Position numbers and translations under genes: made by a program
The notes under the pieces: model-generated
Database searches by the model: none
Seen by the model: the letters and a program-made list of their open reading frames with translations, nothing else
Told to the model about the DNA's origin: nothing
Part shown: piece after piece, positions 10,701-20,449 of the stretch
Position numbering within the stretch: the stretch's first letter is position 1
Layout: every line of letters begins with the position of its first letter
Virus record (IMG/VR): IMGVR_UViG_3300032397_002786
Location: 1-46,167 of that record
DNA length: 46,167 nucleotides
Source of the DNA: a virus
Strand: one strand, 5' to 3'

Positions 10701-13700
10701 TTGGTGGGACTACAAAAGACATAGGTTCAATTTTTACAAAAGTGTTCGTGTGGTGCTATAATGATGGGGCCGACACATCAGCCGGACCAGTAATAGATGG
10801 ATGGAATGGGTCGATCGCCTATCCAATGATTGTATCTGTTCCATGGGATATTGCGACTCAGTGCAATACGCGCCAGAGACATTTTGGTGTTTGGTCAGTA
10901 GATTCGTTTTCACTATCACCGGCAACAGGTGACGGTTTCACAATATCAAGCCCGTGTGTCCATATAGACGGTTTCCAAATTGAATGCTCAAATGGGGACA
11001 ACGGTATTTTGTGCAATCAATCCGGCACCACGGCTGGAAATAATCTTATCAAGAACAATCTCATTCGAGATACAAAGAATGGTATCTATATCGATAGTAC
11101 CTTTGCAATAGCTCAATGCGCCATTCTAAATAATATTATCTATGGAACTTTTGAAACCGGTATCTACGCTCTCAATGGATATGTTTACAATAACACAATC
11201 GTCAGCCCATCAGTTCTCGGTGTGTCTGGATTAGCTGCCGCTTCTGGCGAGCTCAGTGTAATAAATTGCCTTGTCACAGGGGCCCCTTCGTCGGGATGCT
11301 TTGCGATAAATAAGCTCAATGCCGGATTTTATAATTGCATTAGCCAAGACACAACTGCTAATGGAACGAATTGCGTTGCCAATGTTGTTGGGATTAATTT
11401 CGCCGACGCAGCGAATGATGATTATCATTTAAGGCGAGATGATTGGGTTGCATTAAATTACGGAATGCAGCTTAAAACATCATTCGTCTGGTTTGAATTT
11501 AATTCAGATATCGATCTCGAAGCTCTTAATGGTTCATACGATGGTTATACCAATTGGAGCATTGGGGCTGATAGCAATCCAAATATGGAAACCGTTAAAT
11601 TGTATTTCTCAGCCAGTGCTGAAAATACTGCAGATCTTTCCGAACCATCAACAAAGGTTTATATTTCCGGCGGATCAATGGTTTTTGATACACCCCAAGA
11701 TAATGATAATCTTGGAATTGGCGACGAGGTAACATACGATACCAATAAGGTGTGTTATCTTTATCAAAAGATTTCCACAACACAATGGTTAGTAAGGACA
11801 AAGTACGGATTAAACCCGGATGACATCGGCCTTACAACACCAGTCGACCTTGAAACAATTAAGCATAAATTTAATGCAACTGATATAGAAGCTTTCTTGA
11901 CAACAGTTAGAGCGTTTTTATCAATTTCTCCAACCAATTTTACAGATTTAATAAAGGCGAAGTATCAGATCAATTTTCCATTTTACAAATCAACATCGAA
12001 AATAGGGCAGCATGTTTATATTTATGGGTTCGTGACAAATGAAGACTGCTATTTCAGATTGTACACTCCTGATGATACAATCAATGAGTGCAATACGAGG
12101 CAGAGATACAAGGGATGGTATCAGGCAGAAGTGCATACAGATGCAGTAGTATTTGAGCCGCCAGACACTCTTTACGATCATCCGGAGGCGGGATATCAAA
12201 TACAGGTAAGCCAAAATTATACTGTTATAGAGGGTGTGGTGATTAATGCAAAAGCGTTAACATACACAAGCAATAATGGCATCAATATATTGGAATCTGT
12301 TGGCTGCAAAATAATTGGATGCACCATCATAGAGGCTAATTTCGGAATATTGAGTCTTAGTGATTTTTATTTGGTTTTATCTTATAGAAAAATTATTGCA
12401 AATAATATCATTATCCGGCCAACAGTTATTGGAATCCAGGGTGGCGGTGACGATATCATGTACAATAACACCATAATCTGCTCTGGTGCTTACTTTGGGT
12501 TTATGAATTTTTCAGCAGATATTTTAATAAACAATATTGTTCAAGGGGCCGCCTCTCAAGATTATTATACTCCAAATTTTGTTACATACTGTCTTAGTTC
12601 AGACGCATCTGCCGGGACTGGAGAAGGTTGCATAATCAATTCTCAGATTTTGTTTGCAACTTATGGGATTGATAATGATGACTATCATTTGTCAGCAAGT
12701 GATAGTGTGGCAAGAGGGTCTGGCAAGCAACTTGTTTACAATAGTAACTACAAATTATCCGTTGATGCATCTAATTTGCCACGCGGTAAAAGGTGGGATC
12801 TTGGAGCCCTGGAATTTGAAACAAGACACGTTTATTATTCTGTAGGATTAAATCCTAATAATTTAAAATCAAATCCATTAGGGGTTTTGGGTTTTGAAAT
12901 AACAAACTATGTCGGAGATCGGCCAGTAGAAGGCTATAGCATTATTACATTCTCATCAGACCAGATCGACGTTGGAGTCGGAGTTGGTTGTGAAATAACA
13001 TCTACAAACTCTGATGATTTTCCGGACGGATGTTTTATTAGCGGGAAGATTGATTACAAAAATTGGTACGTTACCGATAAGAGTGGCTACGCCATACCAT
13101 ATGGTAGTGGCGAGGTGTCATCTATAAGAAGAGCATACGCAACACTTGGCGTTGCCATTGATGAAATATTTACGAATAAATTATCAAGCGATCTTATAGG
13201 AGAGCAGGTCCAGGTTAGCATTGCATGTTACAAAGACTATCCTGATTCGTCAACTGCCACTGTTTATTTTTTAAATTGTGATTCTGATTTTAATCTTATA
13301 ATATATGCGCCAACAGACACTGAGCACGAAGTAAACTCCAACCAAAGTCATGGTGGAGATCCATCAAATGGATACAAAATATTGGGAAATTATAATGATA
13401 CCGAATCAAACTGGTCTATCAAAGTAATTGGAACGTCGTATGTTGAAATTGAAGGCTTGGTGGTAATGTCGCCATACAATATCAAAAGTAATGGCATTTG
13501 GATAGATTATGGAAAGAATTATTATCTATCAAAAAACATTGTGCATGGTTGCACTGGAGACGGAATAAAAACGAGTCAGCCGCTTCCTCAGAGTTTAGAC
13601 TTCATCGTCAATAATCTTGTGTTTAATTGCTCTGGTGATGGCATATCAACCGGGTCGAAATATGACTCAAGTGGATCAAAGACATTCATATATAACAACA

Positions 13701-15589
13701 CTGTTTATAAATGCTTCAGAGGAATACATTTTTGGAATAATGCTGACGCTCAATACTCATCCATTTTAGGAATATGCATTAACAATATATGCCAGGAATC
13801 CTTGCTTAAAGATTATGTAGAGGAGTATCCGGCTCTGGGTATGACTTTGCAAATATCGTATTGCACATCAAGTGACGATACTGCTAATTTCTACGGCGGA
13901 TCTATTAATGATACGAATAAGATCGTTCAATTTATTGACAAGGTCGGTATGAATTTTAATCTACTGCCGCAAGTAGATTATTCTGCAATAGATAACGGAA
14001 GAGACCTTTCCGACATTTCAATAATAGCGTTTGCCGATGACATTCAGTATAAGAATAGAGAACCTGGAATGTGGGACCGTGGCGCATTTGAAATTGTATC
14101 AATTTCAGGATCTGGCGAGCTTACGGCCGGACCGGTTGGAATTGAAGGGATATGCTTTGCCAGCAAGACCATACCGATACTTGAATTACATTTGAGAAAA
14201 GAGGGTTACGAGCTTCCCGATGTTGAAAATTTCTACTCCATAGATGTTGACGGAATACTCGGTCGCCCATCGATAAATACATTTCTTGCCGCCAACAGTG
14301 CGTATAAATCATATAGCATCGTCGTCTATGTCCAGGGCGGAGAATCATTTGCCGGACAATTTGTTTTTGGACCACGCACCGGGGCGAAAACCGTTATCGT
14401 AAAAACTTGGCCGGCCGAAGAGCATCTTGGCCCAGCATCAATTTTATATGAAGAGTACCTTGTTGATGCGACATCTAAGCAAAGCGTATTGACATTTGAA
14501 GATCTTAAACTGTATTGCGGAAATAATACATACGATAATAATTATATGATTATTACCGCAGGCGCCACGCAAAAGTTAAGATTCATCCAATGCATTGTTC
14601 AAATTAATAGGGACGCAATTGTTGACATTACCGATTGCGTGGTACAAGTTGTGAGCTCGATATTGATATATAGAAATAAATACGACCAGGACAACATGTA
14701 TCTTGCGAACAATGATTTGATTTCCGGCAACTACATGTACAACTCAATGGTTCTGTCTTATAGAACTTCAGATCTTGAGTTTCAGTTGAGTCGATTTGTT
14801 TGCGATGATATCGTCTCAAACTGTCTGTCTTACAATTATTCAAATGGCGGGTTCGCTTTTACGAATCCTTCTACAAAAGTTATTAATTGTCTGCAGGATA
14901 CCGACCCATTTATAAATGAATTCAGTTTAACCACTCGGCTGTTTGATATATCAACAGTTATGGTGTCTCCATTTATGCTTGATAACGATTCTCCCGCAAT
15001 CAACGCTGGTGATAATTTATTGGTAGAAACGTCGACAGACATTGGTGGCAATGATAGAATATTTAATTTTGGAGTTGTCGATATTGGCCCAAGAGAATCT
15101 GAAATTCATCATCTTGAATTCAAGTCTCAATCAATAGCATCTGTTTTTCAAGATAAGATTTTCATTAATTTTGAAACGAAAGAATGTTTCTTTGCCGAGT
15201 CAGATCTGGTATTAAAAGATTTTTACCATCAGTTTGACGGTAGCATCGGGTATCGCGAAGAGTTCATTCGAGAGTCTAAAATCGTCATTACGCTGAAGTC
15301 TGTCGAGTCGGACTTCTCCATCAAAACGGATAAAATAGACACATTGGTTAATTCATTCGAGGCTTACTACGATGCCAATGCGATGGCTATCATAATAAAG
15401 AAAGACGCAAAGATATTCGGTAATCTATTCAGCAATATTTTTCTTGATGGAAGATTTATTTTTGAATTTGATGAGATTACCCATACGCTTTCAGTTTATA
15501 TTAATGATACTTATAACAAGGGTGCGTCTGGTGACAAAAACCCTGTTAAGAATGTAAAATTTGGTGGAACGGCACTTGTACTGAAATAG
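7724..15589 (+). CDS. Giant five-module right-handed beta-helix virion protein
   Basis: A 2621-residue protein made of five similar modules starting near residues 25, 441, 881, 1292 and 1703. Each opens with a beta segment of the form ITF...VGxGDxV...W.V, then a segment carrying a C-N-x-x-Q-R-H-like motif (near residues 209, 607, 1045, 1453 and 1868), then Asn/Ile/Gly-rich beta-helix turns such as IINNIISGAGDDGI. The fifth module has V in place of the Cys and S in place of the Arg. A unique C-terminal region of about 500 residues follows. The motif and helix type are common in large fibre or appendage proteins of uncultured phages. A long tail appendage or host-surface binding role is likely. 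I see no clear active site of a polysaccharide lyase. Confidence 0.75.
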   Translation: MIAGKSYSLANPILGSAAFSDGLRAASSFATLSVGTQIDPSTPYQYVRQPANGDDVTVTIKSGVITFSHPQSHPYVGIGDTVVFTDGQVATTVYLNKKISTRKWEVRGGSSFGAPDDVIEAQTLVKIDKTFPGIREAIDGSTSGALAIIGNSVLASQVNAVALRCQLRIAMYEMSEEITTDAVALVSVDGWTTDEECCVKIFCPSDIKSECNSDQRHKYVLDKNNDKVGISLVSNYTIIQSLCFDGHSRSDNKMIDYNSTTLSKTKILDCRFYDCGYGITSTETPADNQVIKGNTFYDIAFDAIVMAHSRVNIYSNTIVSCAGFGIHLTGNTGTCRIVNNLVQGCDTDSDIVAYSQSDDIACCIVDDNSIPNNAGNMKNTTVLFKNAAAKDYRLDVRAINPAIISGSDLSEDAYYAFNTDAFGNKIDESWSIGSHHFVRELRLAAGYPSTTDLKTDTSPLTASMSEMGLLTFSEPQVNENLCAGCVVTLFGGVTVLLWEMVDSSNWKVTDTTTPGRGDFTLVGSLSVLSIKVAFEGVYSALTQGIAKPYGDGDILDYLSTDTSIDAVTDDIKIVLNCSYGDVNKGAEINGSFDETRNITVKAPNLPGVDCNISRRHNGKFDNSKFYIQASSNIFDGFSIYSDFVTIDGMQIYAINNGVSVVRGHSFSIINNIISGAGDDGIKIQTGEESERSIIVNNIIYGCVGAGIDVFQGAFTAQNSHLAIYNNTIICKGQGIYIYSLPDVGVSLAISIKNNLVQGFPTVGVGLIEMLKSTPDYQGKNYQITNFSNELMSIDSCWSEDDSTTKYGGFNNGSALRIRFRDRAADDYRITFSDSLLMENAEELSADGFYNFDNDIKNSNRSIIKWNVGADNFSVSSAKESHFSVGINTQNLDPDSPGRTATISDSIITFDGDGISAAVGVGDKVEFAYVSAPMVTLYCYLAEKGNNKIWVIRTNEGSQYPSEGPIVVASIKRVSDTLENALDVGGTEKIYNELGGTTKDIGSIFTKVFVWCYNDGADTSAGPVIDGWNGSIAYPMIVSVPWDIATQCNTRQRHFGVWSVDSFSLSPATGDGFTISSPCVHIDGFQIECSNGDNGILCNQSGTTAGNNLIKNNLIRDTKNGIYIDSTFAIAQCAILNNIIYGTFETGIYALNGYVYNNTIVSPSVLGVSGLAAASGELSVINCLVTGAPSSGCFAINKLNAGFYNCISQDTTANGTNCVANVVGINFADAANDDYHLRRDDWVALNYGMQLKTSFVWFEFNSDIDLEALNGSYDGYTNWSIGADSNPNMETVKLYFSASAENTADLSEPSTKVYISGGSMVFDTPQDNDNLGIGDEVTYDTNKVCYLYQKISTTQWLVRTKYGLNPDDIGLTTPVDLETIKHKFNATDIEAFLTTVRAFLSISPTNFTDLIKAKYQINFPFYKSTSKIGQHVYIYGFVTNEDCYFRLYTPDDTINECNTRQRYKGWYQAEVHTDAVVFEPPDTLYDHPEAGYQIQVSQNYTVIEGVVINAKALTYTSNNGINILESVGCKIIGCTIIEANFGILSLSDFYLVLSYRKIIANNIIIRPTVIGIQGGGDDIMYNNTIICSGAYFGFMNFSADILINNIVQGAASQDYYTPNFVTYCLSSDASAGTGEGCIINSQILFATYGIDNDDYHLSASDSVARGSGKQLVYNSNYKLSVDASNLPRGKRWDLGALEFETRHVYYSVGLNPNNLKSNPLGVLGFEITNYVGDRPVEGYSIITFSSDQIDVGVGVGCEITSTNSDDFPDGCFISGKIDYKNWYVTDKSGYAIPYGSGEVSSIRRAYATLGVAIDEIFTNKLSSDLIGEQVQVSIACYKDYPDSSTATVYFLNCDSDFNLIIYAPTDTEHEVNSNQSHGGDPSNGYKILGNYNDTESNWSIKVIGTSYVEIEGLVVMSPYNIKSNGIWIDYGKNYYLSKNIVHGCTGDGIKTSQPLPQSLDFIVNNLVFNCSGDGISTGSKYDSSGSKTFIYNNTVYKCFRGIHFWNNADAQYSSILGICINNICQESLLKDYVEEYPALGMTLQISYCTSSDDTANFYGGSINDTNKIVQFIDKVGMNFNLLPQVDYSAIDNGRDLSDISIIAFADDIQYKNREPGMWDRGAFEIVSISGSGELTAGPVGIEGICFASKTIPILELHLRKEGYELPDVENFYSIDVDGILGRPSINTFLAANSAYKSYSIVVYVQGGESFAGQFVFGPRTGAKTVIVKTWPAEEHLGPASILYEEYLVDATSKQSVLTFEDLKLYCGNNTYDNNYMIITAGATQKLRFIQCIVQINRDAIVDITDCVVQVVSSILIYRNKYDQDNMYLANNDLISGNYMYNSMVLSYRTSDLEFQLSRFVCDDIVSNCLSYNYSNGGFAFTNPSTKVINCLQDTDPFINEFSLTTRLFDISTVMVSPFMLDNDSPAINAGDNLLVETSTDIGGNDRIFNFGVVDIGPRESEIHHLEFKSQSIASVFQDKIFINFETKECFFAESDLVLKDFYHQFDGSIGYREEFIRESKIVITLKSVESDFSIKTDKIDTLVNSFEAYYDANAMAIIIKKDAKIFGNLFSNIFLDGRFIFEFDEITHTLSVYINDTYNKGASGDKNPVKNVKFGGTALVLK

Positions 15590-15600
15590 GAATAATCATT

Positions 15601-18600
15601 ATGAATGTGGTTAATTCAAAAAGATCTACTCCGCAGGGAGATGTCATCGGATCGTTTTCAGAAGATAATAAATTCGTGGCAAGCGGCGTAGCGAAGGGAT
15701 ATTGCACAGACTCATATTCATGGATTGCCGATTTCAGATCCAAGGCTAAGAATAATGTTTTCCTGAATCCACACATAGGATACATTTCTTTTTTTAGCGA
15801 TAAGGAAATTTTATACGAGGAGCTGGGCAATGTAGCTTCTCTACAAAGCGCGTATCCGTTCATTTCTACCTACATAAGGCAAAAGCTGCCCCCGCATAGT
15901 TTTGAGATGTCGAAGATGCAATATTCCCGCATAAGCAACAAAGGTGCGGAATTTGATTTGATAGAATATACAAATCCATCGGATCAGATCAAATCACCAA
16001 AACTTGCGGACTCCGACCTTCCAACGCCGGAGCCGATTGAATACAATCATGGGTTCTGGAGGGCGCCAGCTTTTTATGCCTCTGGATATCGCGTGCGTCT
16101 TGATAGTGCGCGTCAACCTTATGGGTTGGATTTTTATGACATATACTACTGGGGAACCCCCAAAAGCATTTACACTATTTTAAATCTCGACAGTTCGGAA
16201 TTGAACCTTGGAAACTTTTGGAATAGTATCTACAGTTCAGAGAATAGGGCGTTCCATCAGATAGTAGACCTTATTGGTAATACCGGTGATGATCTGCTGG
16301 AAGACAATTACGATTCTGTTAAAAGAATAACGGATGTTAAATTCAACATCGCCAATTCTAAGCTATTCTATTTCGAAAACAGCTATGAGTGGATTTGCTA
16401 TTACAACGACTCTCAGCATTACTCTGAAAGAAAATACTCTCCGTATTTAGGTCTGGTTAATCTTTATTTTTTAAATCAAAATGTCGAAAACGGTGATGTG
16501 TATTGGCCAGGAATTGTTGATTGGAAACAAATATATCAGGAGCCCACATATGGTGCGTTTGTCGGTTTTTTTCCACAGATAATTCGCGGTCAGATTGTGG
16601 AACCGGCTAAGATAATTTCGTATTGGGGCGCATACAGGGCTGGAAAAGTCTATACGAGCGGTCAAATGGCGATAAACATGGGAGTTACCAATGGTGAACC
16701 TGATGACCAATCGCGCATAACATACAGCGCCTGCCGCCACATGATCAACCAATATGACAACGAAGAAAATTATTCTATTCATAAGAAAACGGATACCGAT
16801 TATCTTTATGGCGGAATCGATGTTGATACCGAAAGAAACAGGAGATATTCATCGGTTGTAATGACCGAGCCCTACATGGTAACGGCGCCAATATGTGATG
16901 GTGAAATTGTCGGGTATATGTTTGTCGATAAAAATGGATCGCCAATCACAGAAGCAAATCCATTTAACGCCACCACAAAACCTGAGTTGTTTTTAAAGAT
17001 AAAGGCCACTAAAAATATAGTTACCGAAATAGATCGCCTGATCAGCGCCAATGATACAAACACAGACATCATTAATACTTTGGTTTTTGGTGATGTTTTG
17101 TCATCTTCGAGATATTTGCAATTATTGACAGATGTGAAATATTACAATAACTTTCGCGATGCATCGTATTCTTCTAAGTCTGTATTTATGGGAAGACAGG
17201 ACGACTGCCTTGACGATCTTGTTGGTATTGCGGCTTCTAATAATTACGGAACCGTTGGCAAGGGGACGCATAAAGAATTTTCAATTCCCGTCTTTGGAAG
17301 CGTTATCAACTCTGATAGTTATAGCGATAGCAATATTAAAGTGAATGGGATGGGGTTGGTTTCAAAAATTGTTTACAATCCAATAAGTGCAACCTGGAGT
17401 ACAATTACTGATCTCAACATGTACTGCTCCAACTATTCTGCAAAAAATTCAAACGTTCCATCTGTTAAAGATCCTATTGGGAACGAGCAAAAGGTTCTGC
17501 TCAGCACCCCAGAGACTGCTATTACTGCCATTGTTGATGGTGAGAGATTCATGCCTATGATTAAGCTATCCGGAATTAACGGATATATTAAAATCATGGG
17601 GAGGAATCCTTTCTTCAAAGTATCAAGGGCAAAAGACGGAAGGTATGAGGTGATTTATAATGTTGAATTCCCATACTGCCCTGGATCGTACACCGAACGT
17701 ACATTAATGAATTTTTCTGATTATAAAGAGACTTGGGTTTTAAAAAAGATCTCTTATATCAATGCTGGTCCAAGAACCACCGATAGCACCAACAGGATCG
17801 ATGTTTCAAACGATCGCTACGCTCCATTTGTAGACGATTCATTCTGTGCTCATGCGCTCTTTAGACAGTATGCGGCTGATGGATACGTGTCCACAGCATC
17901 GTTTGAAAACGGGGGCGGAACTCAAAACATAGATGCTTTAACCCAAAAGAATTTAATTTCATACCCTGCAGACCTGGTATGGATGAACGCTTCATACAAT
18001 CTTTTGTCATTGACAAAATCAAGAGTAGAGTATGCGAGAAGATATGGCACTTATGATGTGTGGATGGATTTTAATGACAAAGACGTAAAGCTGATGGGTC
18101 TATTTGACAATAGAAAATGGAAATTTGATAAAGACAGATACAGCTCTTATATTGGAAGGGAAAACGCTTCCAATGTATACGAGATAGATGTCTCCGCTTT
18201 GTTCGAGGATTTTACTCAATATCAGAAGAGCGAAGCTGCTATACCGGACATGAAAAGATGGCTGTACGCTTATTTTGCCGGCTTTGCAAACATGATGGCG
18301 AACGCCGACATGGAAAACAATGATAGCAAGGTTGGGAGCGCTAACGACATAATCACCGAAAAGATAAACACGCTTTCAAATAACGATTTGACATCTGACC
18401 AATCTGAGTCAAACCTTGTCATTGAAATATGGGATGACCTTGCAGATCTTGGAAATAATAATGAGGCATCCGCATCGGTCAGCCCATCCGCGTCCGTCAG
18501 TCCGTCGGCATCGGTCAGCCCGTCCGCATCGATTGCTCCGTCTGAGCCGAAGTACGAATTAACCGCAACATCAAAAGTTGTTGCTGGATTCGGAACAGTG

Positions 18601-20415
18601 TATCAGATAAAAGCGCTAACTGATTTTGGAGATGTTGTCACGGACGATTTGGGCGGATGGATCCAATCAGAGGATAATCTGTCGCAATCTGGAGATTGTT
18701 GGGTATATGATGACGCCGTCGTTGGAAGCACAGCATACGTTAGCGATAATGCGAAAGTCAAAAATGATGCATTCGTGTGGGGCGATGATACATCCAATCC
18801 GACGGAAATAAATATTTCTGATAATGCTGAAATATATGAGTTTGCCGACATTGAGACAACCAGCACCGGTCTATACAGCGGAATAAAAATAAACATATAC
18901 GGGCACGCAAAGATTCATGGGCATGTGATGATAAGTGCCGTTTTGGCATCGGTTGATATTTATGGTGACGCTGCAATGTATGACAATGCGTCGGCGTGGG
19001 ATGGCGTTTCAATATCAGATTCAGCAAAAATATTTGGCGACGGCATGGTGTACAATCATGCAACGGCTTCCGGGAGCTGCCAGATATACGAAAACGCCCA
19101 GGTGTACGGATCAAACGTATTGGTGACCGGAAGAGCTTTGGTACATGGTAGCAGCCAGGTGTCTTATGGATCAACCGTTCAGGACGACGCTGATATTTAC
19201 GGTACCGCTATAATTGATGCTGGTGCAACGATCAAGGATCACGCAGCCGTCTACGACCAGGCTATGGTGTATGGCTGGGACGATATGAACGGTGTGTTCT
19301 CATATCCGATCGTGTCTGGTTTTGCTGAAATATATGGGACTGGATCTGTGGCTGGCGCAGCTTTGGTTTACGGGTTTGCCAAAGTATTTGGAACCGGATA
19401 CGCGCTGGTCTGGGAGAGCACCCAGGTTTATGATTTTGCGCAGATATCGGGAACATCGACAATAGATAAAAACGCTATCGTAAGAAAATGTTCCGTAATT
19501 ATTGATCAGAACGTCGGGTTGGATGAAATTATAGAAACGGCGTGCCCGGAAACTCCTCCGGTTGTCGCGCCAGGCCCGAATTATGGCAATTGGCGCCCGA
19601 TATCGACTGTCAGCCACGACACCATCAAGGTCCCAGAGAAACTCATCCTTGACAATGTGAACATCAGTCATATTGCGGACAGTACCGAGGATGGTATTCA
19701 ACACGTTTTTGATACAGTGAATGGCGCCATATACTATGCGTGCATCGGGTACATCCAGGACGGGTTGTCCTTTAATTTCCCAATCGATGTTCACTACGGT
19801 CTTGATAACGATTTGCTTGCCGAAAAGTACAATCTGGTTCTTTATTACAAAGATGAAAAATATGCGTACCACGTAGTCTATATTACAACAATGTCAGACC
19901 CGGATTCTGCCGGAAGACAATTGTACAAAGTTTACTTTTATCGTGATAACGACGATCCGGTTCCACCCACCTTAGATCCGATTGATTATGAGTCAACTGA
20001 TATTGGGCCACTTGCTATTTACGAGCCTAAAAAACAAATCAGTAAAAACATTTCATTTGATATAAATTCCTCATCGGCTGTGGATGGGATCGATTTAAAT
20101 ATTATTCGAAAATTTATCGACATTAAAGTCGATACCGATCGATATGTGTTGAATCAGAAGATGTACTTTAGAACTCGGGTTATTAAAAAGAAAGTGGACA
20201 ATTATGACGCATCGTTCGAATCCGAGGATGTGTCGATAATTCAATACAATGGAATCAAAATAGACACGGCGTCAGATGAGAACAAGCCATACATTAATGA
20301 TCCATGGCATGTGGATGGCGGCGGATATGAAAATGAATTCGATTGGACTAAGGTTGTTTCAAAAGAAATCGTTAGAAAGTTGGGCACAACGTATTTCAAA
20401 GTAGCTTCGAAGTAA
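15601..20415 (+). CDS. Large virion protein with Ser/Pro linker and polymer-forming-type repeat domain
   Basis: A 1604-residue protein. Residues 1-950 are a mixed, aromatic-rich structural region I do not recognise. A short linker with the repeat SASVSP occupies about residues 955-982. It is followed by a domain opening with LGGWIQSEDNLSQSGDCWVY (about residue 1016), a well-known entry motif of phage proteins. Next come 20-odd short repeats with pattern (A/I)x(I/V)(Y/F/H)G(x)A to about residue 1310, expected to form a solenoid. A 290-residue C-terminal domain ends the protein. It is probably a fibre, baseplate or decoration protein. Confidence 0.75.
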   Translation: MNVVNSKRSTPQGDVIGSFSEDNKFVASGVAKGYCTDSYSWIADFRSKAKNNVFLNPHIGYISFFSDKEILYEELGNVASLQSAYPFISTYIRQKLPPHSFEMSKMQYSRISNKGAEFDLIEYTNPSDQIKSPKLADSDLPTPEPIEYNHGFWRAPAFYASGYRVRLDSARQPYGLDFYDIYYWGTPKSIYTILNLDSSELNLGNFWNSIYSSENRAFHQIVDLIGNTGDDLLEDNYDSVKRITDVKFNIANSKLFYFENSYEWICYYNDSQHYSERKYSPYLGLVNLYFLNQNVENGDVYWPGIVDWKQIYQEPTYGAFVGFFPQIIRGQIVEPAKIISYWGAYRAGKVYTSGQMAINMGVTNGEPDDQSRITYSACRHMINQYDNEENYSIHKKTDTDYLYGGIDVDTERNRRYSSVVMTEPYMVTAPICDGEIVGYMFVDKNGSPITEANPFNATTKPELFLKIKATKNIVTEIDRLISANDTNTDIINTLVFGDVLSSSRYLQLLTDVKYYNNFRDASYSSKSVFMGRQDDCLDDLVGIAASNNYGTVGKGTHKEFSIPVFGSVINSDSYSDSNIKVNGMGLVSKIVYNPISATWSTITDLNMYCSNYSAKNSNVPSVKDPIGNEQKVLLSTPETAITAIVDGERFMPMIKLSGINGYIKIMGRNPFFKVSRAKDGRYEVIYNVEFPYCPGSYTERTLMNFSDYKETWVLKKISYINAGPRTTDSTNRIDVSNDRYAPFVDDSFCAHALFRQYAADGYVSTASFENGGGTQNIDALTQKNLISYPADLVWMNASYNLLSLTKSRVEYARRYGTYDVWMDFNDKDVKLMGLFDNRKWKFDKDRYSSYIGRENASNVYEIDVSALFEDFTQYQKSEAAIPDMKRWLYAYFAGFANMMANADMENNDSKVGSANDIITEKINTLSNNDLTSDQSESNLVIEIWDDLADLGNNNEASASVSPSASVSPSASVSPSASIAPSEPKYELTATSKVVAGFGTVYQIKALTDFGDVVTDDLGGWIQSEDNLSQSGDCWVYDDAVVGSTAYVSDNAKVKNDAFVWGDDTSNPTEINISDNAEIYEFADIETTSTGLYSGIKINIYGHAKIHGHVMISAVLASVDIYGDAAMYDNASAWDGVSISDSAKIFGDGMVYNHATASGSCQIYENAQVYGSNVLVTGRALVHGSSQVSYGSTVQDDADIYGTAIIDAGATIKDHAAVYDQAMVYGWDDMNGVFSYPIVSGFAEIYGTGSVAGAALVYGFAKVFGTGYALVWESTQVYDFAQISGTSTIDKNAIVRKCSVIIDQNVGLDEIIETACPETPPVVAPGPNYGNWRPISTVSHDTIKVPEKLILDNVNISHIADSTEDGIQHVFDTVNGAIYYACIGYIQDGLSFNFPIDVHYGLDNDLLAEKYNLVLYYKDEKYAYHVVYITTMSDPDSAGRQLYKVYFYRDNDDPVPPTLDPIDYESTDIGPLAIYEPKKQISKNISFDINSSSAVDGIDLNIIRKFIDIKVDTDRYVLNQKMYFRTRVIKKKVDNYDASFESEDVSIIQYNGIKIDTASDENKPYINDPWHVDGGGYENEFDWTKVVSKEIVRKLGTTYFKVASK

Positions 20416-20449
20416 ACGAATATTGTATTTTGATTGTGGAGGCAACGAG

